A stretch of 64,000 nucleotides of DNA from Nocardia tengchongensis (GTDB lineage Bacteria > Actinomycetota > Actinomycetes > Mycobacteriales > Mycobacteriaceae), in NCBI RefSeq assembly GCF_018362975.1, contig NZ_CP074371.1, positions 4,154,001 to 4,218,000 on the forward strand, given 5' to 3'. This document shows positions 60,000 to 64,000 of the stretch, in pieces. The notes under the pieces are model-generated. The model had not been told where the DNA came from. It searched no databases and saw nothing but the letters and a program-made list of their open reading frames with translations. How positions within the stretch are numbered: the stretch's first letter is position 1; each line of letters begins with the position of its first letter. A program made the translations under genes and the position numbers.

Positions 60000-61699
60000 C
60001 AGGAGTGCAGCTCCAGCTCGAGATTCATCGCCGAGACCGCTGTGGCGTCGAAGGCCTCCTCGGCGGCCTGCCGGGTGCCCGCGTGCACATCGCGCAAAGC
60101 GGTTCGGGTGACGGGTATTTCGAGGACCGACAGGCGCTGCGCCGTGCGGGCCCGCCCGAGCGTCGCGGGCAGGTCGTCGATCTCGACCGTGGCGTGCGCG
60201 ACGTCGTAGGCGCTGCACAGGTGGGCGATGTCGATGTTCTGCGGCGTGCCGTAGATCCGCTCGAAGGTGTCGCCGTAGGGTTCCCGCTTGTAGCGGGCGT
60301 CGCCCTGTTCGAGGAGCTCGAAGATGCCGCCACCGGAATCGTTGGACACGACGATGATCAGATTAGCGGGCATCCGCTCGAGCCGCCCGGTCTGCAACCC
60401 CGACGCGTCGTAGGCGAAGGTCAGGTCGCCGAGCAGCGCGACGACGGTGCGGTCCGGATTCGCCAGCGCGACTCCCGTTGCGGCACTGACGTTTCCGTCG
60501 ATACCCGCGACACCGCGGTTGGACAGCACCTGCACGCCGGGCGGCACCAGGCCGGTCAGCGAGACGTCGCGAATCGCGTTGGACGCCCCGAGCCAGAGCA
60601 GGTCGCCGGGCCGCAGCGCGTTGAGCGCCGCGTGTGCCACGCCGACGCCGGTGCGGCGGTTGGCGGGTTCGGTCATGGTCCGGGTCCACGCGTCGCGCAC
60701 GATCGTGTCGGCCCGTTCGAGCTCCTCGATCCAGACCGGCGACGCGGCGCCGGTCCAGCGCGGATTCCGGGACAGCACTTCGATATCGGGTGCGGCATAG
60801 AGCCAGTCGCCGCCGCCGGCGACGAGCACACTGCGCACTCCCGGCCGGGCCAGCACCCGGCCGACATTGCGGTGCAGGGTCGGCCGGCCGTACACCACGA
60901 CCTGCTCGGGTCGCACCTGGTCCAGTACCCAGGGGTGCAGGCGTCGACGGTCGCCGACCTCGACGGTCGGTTCGGCCATGCACGGCAGGTGCGCCGGCAG
61001 CGCGGCCGGATCGGCCCCGTCGCCGGCGATGACGAGCGTGGGCCGGCGCAGATCGATCTCGGTGGCGTCCGGGTGCTGCGAGCGCGGGATCTCGGGCATG
61101 GCGATCCACGGCGTGCCGCCGGGACGGCCTGCGGGAGAGGAGGTTTCGGGTTGCGGTGGCAGGCCCGACGACAGCGGCACGTCGAGCTGGACCGGGCCCG
61201 GGCGGCCGACCAGCCGGCCGGTGCCGATGCCGAGTGCGCGGCACACCTGCGAGCGCAGCACGCCGTTGGCCGTCGCGCCGGACGAGTCGCCGGACCACAG
61301 CTGCTGCACGTGGCGCACCTGCGAGGCGAGCAACGCGGTCTGATCCACCGTCTGCGACGCCCCCGTGCCCAGCACGTCCGGCGGCCGATTCGCGGTCACC
61401 AGCACCAGCGGCAGATCGGAGTAGTTGGCCTCGGTGACGGCGGGCAGCAGGTTCGACACCGCCGTGCCCGAGGTGGTCACCACCGCCGCCGGAATGCCGG
61501 TCGCCTTCGTGATGCCCAGTGCCACAAAGGCTGCCGAGCGTTCGTCGAGACGGACCTGAAGGTTGATCTCCCCGGCGCGCGCTCGGCGGGCCAGTTCGAA
61601 TCCGAGAGGACCGTTCCGGGAGCCGGGGCAATACACGAACCATTGCACGCCGTTGCGAATCAATTCGTCGACGACTATCGCCGAGATCACCGAAGGCAT
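59999..61699 (-). CDS. menD: SEPHCHC synthase (2-succinyl-5-enolpyruvyl-6-hydroxy-3-cyclohexene-1-carboxylate synthase)
   Basis: A 566-residue thiamine-diphosphate enzyme that joins isochorismate and 2-oxoglutarate-derived succinic semialdehyde, the first committed step to menaquinone. It has VVDELIRNGVQWFVYCPGSR, ERSAAFVALGITKATGIPAA, TSGTAVSNLLPAVTEANYSD, and the ThDP pocket block LLGDLTFAYDASGL with IVVSNDSGGGIFE. ATG 61699 fits the family; an earlier ATG at 61735 would add twelve residues. It is the first gene of the menD-menE-menF-thiolase operon, with one-base overlaps to menE. Confidence 0.94.
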   Translation of the reverse strand: MPSVISAIVVDELIRNGVQWFVYCPGSRNGPLGFELARRARAGEINLQVRLDERSAAFVALGITKATGIPAAVVTTSGTAVSNLLPAVTEANYSDLPLVLVTANRPPDVLGTGASQTVDQTALLASQVRHVQQLWSGDSSGATANGVLRSQVCRALGIGTGRLVGRPGPVQLDVPLSSGLPPQPETSSPAGRPGGTPWIAMPEIPRSQHPDATEIDLRRPTLVIAGDGADPAALPAHLPCMAEPTVEVGDRRRLHPWVLDQVRPEQVVVYGRPTLHRNVGRVLARPGVRSVLVAGGGDWLYAAPDIEVLSRNPRWTGAASPVWIEELERADTIVRDAWTRTMTEPANRRTGVGVAHAALNALRPGDLLWLGASNAIRDVSLTGLVPPGVQVLSNRGVAGIDGNVSAATGVALANPDRTVVALLGDLTFAYDASGLQTGRLERMPANLIIVVSNDSGGGIFELLEQGDARYKREPYGDTFERIYGTPQNIDIAHLCSAYDVAHATVEIDDLPATLGRARTAQRLSVLEIPVTRTALRDVHAGTRQAAEEAFDATAVSAMNLELELHS

Positions 61700-62018
61700 G
61701 CGGTATTTCCAAACTGAAACGATGTCGTCCCACACGAATGCGGAACCGATTCAAAATTACTCACAAAACAATCCCGACCACAGACCCCGACAATTAAGCG
61801 TTGTTGATCAGCCGACCCGCAACGTCATGGCAACACGCTATCGGCACCTGCTCGATGCTGTCAATGTGAGCCGCCACTCTCAACAGCCTTGCAGCTCAGA
61901 GCGATTCGGTCGCCCCCGCAGGGTGTGACCGGGGTCGGTGCACAGACTTGTCTGTCAATCCGGTCATCGCGCCGCTGTAAGTCAGATCTGTCTCATTCGA
62001 CGGCGCGTATTCACTTGG
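61700..62018. other. Intergenic stretch with the men operon promoter
   Basis: About 319 bases between the P450 gene and menD, both leftward. The half near menD is less GC-rich (AAAATTACTCACAAAACAATC-like run near 61752-61772). It is the likely promoter site, but no clear operator or gene was seen. The gap means menD need not be cotranscribed with the P450 genes. Confidence 0.5.
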
Positions 62019-63221
62019 CTACCAAGCCACCGGAAGCGCCTTCGGCCCACGCAACAACATGCCGGTCTTCCATTCGATTTCGGCGGCCGGAATCGCGAGC
62101 CGCAATTCCGGGTAGCGTCGCAGCAGTGCGGACAAGGTGACGTCCAATTCGAGCCGCGCCAGGTGCGCCCCCACGCAGTGATGGAATCCGTGCCCGAATG
62201 TCAAGTGCGAGTTGTGATGCCGGCTCAGATCCAGGGTGTCAGGATTCTCGAAAACCGTCTCGTCGCGGTTGGCGGCCTGCAGATCGACGAACACCGACTC
62301 CCCGGCGCGGATCAGGGTGCCCGACAGTTCGATGTCCTCGGTGGCGATGCGCGGGAACGCGCCGCCGTTGCCGACCTGGACGTAGCGCAGCAGCTCCTCG
62401 ATGGCGGTCGGGACCAGCCCGGGATCGGCCCGCAGCCGATCCCATTCGCCCGATTCGGTCAGGAGCACGTAAGTGAAGTTGGCGATCTGATTGGCCGTGG
62501 TCTCGTGCCCGGCGACCAGCAAGGTGATGCCCAGGGTGATGAGTTCGTCCTCGCTGAGCCGGTCCTCGTCGTCGCGGGCCGCCACCAGCGCGCCGAGCAG
62601 GTCGTCGGCGGGTTCGGCGCGGCGCACCGCGATCTGTTCGGTCAGATACCCGGCGACGGCGGCGTAGGCGTTCAGGCGGTCGGTGTCGCTGACCGCGGTC
62701 GTGGACATGATGGCGTCGGAGAAGTCGCGGAAGCGATGCTGGTCCTGTGGTGGGACACCGAGCATTTCGCAGATGACGGTGACCGGCAGGGGCAGCGCCA
62801 GCGCGTCCACCAGGTCGGCGGGCGAGCCCGCGGCCTCCATGGCGTCCAGCAGCTCCTCGACGATGCGCTCGGCGCGCGGGCGCAGTTCCTGCACGCGGCG
62901 GGAGGTGAACGCGGTCATGGTCAGCTTGCGCAGCCGGGTCAGCTCCGGAGGGTCCATGCTGGTCGGAATATTGGGCAGCGCAGGGGTTTCCCGCACCCGC
63001 GGCACATCCAGCCGCCCGACGGTGGCGGCGCGGCTGAACCGGGCGTCGCTGAGCACCGCGCGCACGTCCGCGTAGCGGGTGACGAGCCAGGCTTCACCGC
63101 CGAAGGGCAGCAGCACACGGGAAATCGGTTCCTCGCGTTGCAGTTTCGCTACGAGCGGCGGCGGATCGAGCCGGACCGGCTCGCCGAACGGATAGGGGCG
63201 GGCTTCGGTGTGTGTGGTCAC
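62019..63221 (-). CDS. Cytochrome P450
   Basis: A 400-residue soluble P450 of the actinobacterial type (CYP105/CYP107-like by general pattern). The I-helix is LLVAGHETTANQIANF, ExxR lies in IEELLRYVQ, and the heme loop is FGHGFHHCVGAHLAR with the Cys ligand. It has the SMDPPELTRLRKLTMTAF C-helix block. No membrane anchor. It is preceded by another P450 gene on the same strand 61 bases upstream and followed by the men operon. Enzymes like this often tailor polyketides or terpenoids, or oxidise steroids. Ferredoxin and reductase genes are not seen nearby. Confidence 0.93.
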   Translation of the reverse strand: MTTHTEARPYPFGEPVRLDPPPLVAKLQREEPISRVLLPFGGEAWLVTRYADVRAVLSDARFSRAATVGRLDVPRVRETPALPNIPTSMDPPELTRLRKLTMTAFTSRRVQELRPRAERIVEELLDAMEAAGSPADLVDALALPLPVTVICEMLGVPPQDQHRFRDFSDAIMSTTAVSDTDRLNAYAAVAGYLTEQIAVRRAEPADDLLGALVAARDDEDRLSEDELITLGITLLVAGHETTANQIANFTYVLLTESGEWDRLRADPGLVPTAIEELLRYVQVGNGGAFPRIATEDIELSGTLIRAGESVFVDLQAANRDETVFENPDTLDLSRHHNSHLTFGHGFHHCVGAHLARLELDVTLSALLRRYPELRLAIPAAEIEWKTGMLLRGPKALPVAW

Positions 63222-63282
63222 GCGGTACTCCCTAGTCTCGAGAGCCCGACATTAGTTGTCCGCGAACACTTCCGCTGTGCGG

Positions 63283-64000
63283 TCAGCGGCAGTGGACCGG
63301 CAGTTCGGTGAGGCCGCGGATCACCACGCTGGGCCGCCAGCGCAGCCGTGCGGAATCGATGGCGAGGGTGAGCGCCGGGAATCGGGTGAGCAGGCGGCTC
63401 AGCGCGATATCGGTCTCCAGGCGGGCCAGCGGCGCGCCGAGGCAGAAGTGAGCGCCGTAGCCGAAGGCGATGTGGTGGTTGTCGATTCGGTCCGGGTGGA
63501 AGGTGTCGGGGTCCGCGAACCGGCCGCGATCCCGATTGCTCGCGCCGAGGGAGACCATGATGAGCTCACCGGCCTCGATCCGGAGGTCGGCCAGTGTGAT
63601 CGGGGCGGTGGTGTAGCGGAACGTGGTGATGTGTACCGGGCTGTGATAGCGCAGCACTTCCTCACGGAAAGCCTTGGTGGCTAGGGAATCCGTCGCGATC
63701 GACTGGCGGACCCGGGCATCGTCGGGCAGGGCCGGGACACAACTGGCGATCAGGTTCACCGTGGTCTCGTGCCCGGCGATGAGCAGCAGCAGCGCATTCG
63801 ACCGGAGCTCGTCGGGGCTGAGCCGATCGCCCGCCTCGGTCGCGCGGATCAAACCCGACAGCAGGTCAGCGCCCCCGTCGCTGCGCCGCTCGGCGATCAG
63901 GTCGTCGAAGTATTTCGCCAATTGCGTGTTGGCGTCGGCCTTGGCGGCGTGGCTCTGAGCGGTCACCAACTCGCCCGACCAGCGCTGGAAGTCGGTGCGG
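63283..64000 (-). CDS. Cytochrome P450, N terminus beyond the window
   Basis: The C-terminal 239 residues of a second P450. Visible are the helix leading in (TDFQRWSGELV), the I-helix LLLIAGHETTVNLIAS, ExxR in EEVLRYHSP, and heme loop FGYGAHFCLGAPLARLE with the Cys ligand, ending TELPVHCR. The frame is open to the window edge, so the start is outside. It differs clearly from its neighbour, so the pair is not a recent duplication. The two are probably cotranscribed (61-base gap). Substrate unknown. Confidence 0.92.
   Translation of the reverse strand, partial: RTDFQRWSGELVTAQSHAAKADANTQLAKYFDDLIAERRSDGGADLLSGLIRATEAGDRLSPDELRSNALLLLIAGHETTVNLIASCVPALPDDARVRQSIATDSLATKAFREEVLRYHSPVHITTFRYTTAPITLADLRIEAGELIMVSLGASNRDRGRFADPDTFHPDRIDNHHIAFGYGAHFCLGAPLARLETDIALSRLLTRFPALTLAIDSARLRWRPSVVIRGLTELPVHCR

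Noticed and set aside
1..64000. CRISPR array, rRNA genes, intact transposase or integrase
   Set aside because: No regularly spaced repeats, no rRNA-like stretch, and no transposase or recombinase domain was seen on either strand.

Overview
This 64 kb window is GC-rich, densely packed actinobacterial chromosome. It is most likely Nocardia or a close Nocardiaceae relative. That assignment is inferred from family content: a 1174-residue carboxylic acid reductase of the Nocardia type, two secreted LIP-family lipases, ectABCD, a 13E12/DUF222 HNH protein, a CFP30B-like VOC protein, actinobacterial MenD/MenE, several P450s, and many TetR/AraC/MarR regulators. No rRNA, tRNA, CRISPR array, complete insertion sequence or prophage was seen.

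Layout. 0-8.1 kb: a YcaC-like hydrolase, a thiolase, and a leftward operon for a three-subunit molybdenum hydroxylase (2Fe-2S, FAD and Mo subunits) with its XdhC maturation factor and an AraC regulator. 8.3-16.5 kb: LtrA translationally coupled to a large LuxR (LAL) regulator, a methyltransferase, a frameshifted AraC gene opposite a small monooxygenase and an esterase, and a second type of AraC regulator. 16.6-26.2 kb: hydrolase, carboxylic acid reductase, TetR plus secreted lipase with a clear operator, VOC protein, and an ABC exporter divergent from MarR. 26.3-31.8 kb: pentapeptide protein, a DMSO-reductase-family molybdoenzyme overlapping an HxlR regulator, YaeQ, a lipoprotein L,D-transpeptidase and an orphan OmpR-type regulator. 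31.9-35.0 kb: the complete ectoine/5-hydroxyectoine operon ectABCD. 35.1-42.4 kb: an MpaB-like protein, then TetR followed by a P450 / alpha-beta hydrolase / SDR / Baeyer-Villiger monooxygenase operon preceded by duplicated palindromes, and a second TetR. 42.4-49.9 kb: XRE-cupin regulator with a TrxR-like flavoprotein, a less GC-rich patch with an HNH protein and an orphan membrane protein, an epimerase whose regulator survives only as a fragment, a lone ParA and a zinc-type dehydrogenase. 49.9-56.6 kb: a luciferase-like monooxygenase with TetR, a second secreted lipase, a divergent HypX-like protein with no hydrogenase genes nearby, and a pair of SMR exporters with MarR. 56.6-64 kb: a leftward menD-menE-menF-thiolase operon behind two P450 genes.

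Two points cut across the window. Six genes carry a one-base frameshift, each inside a short G or C run (five deletions, one insertion). This pattern fits assembly error better than decay, so these proteins may be intact in the organism. Many divergent promoters carry near-perfect palindromes, so regulator-target pairs can be proposed directly from sequence. The most interesting candidates for new biology are the orphan HypX-like enzyme, in which several His residues of the family, including the presumed catalytic one, are replaced, and the menDEF-thiolase-P450 neighbourhood, which lacks menB and menC.
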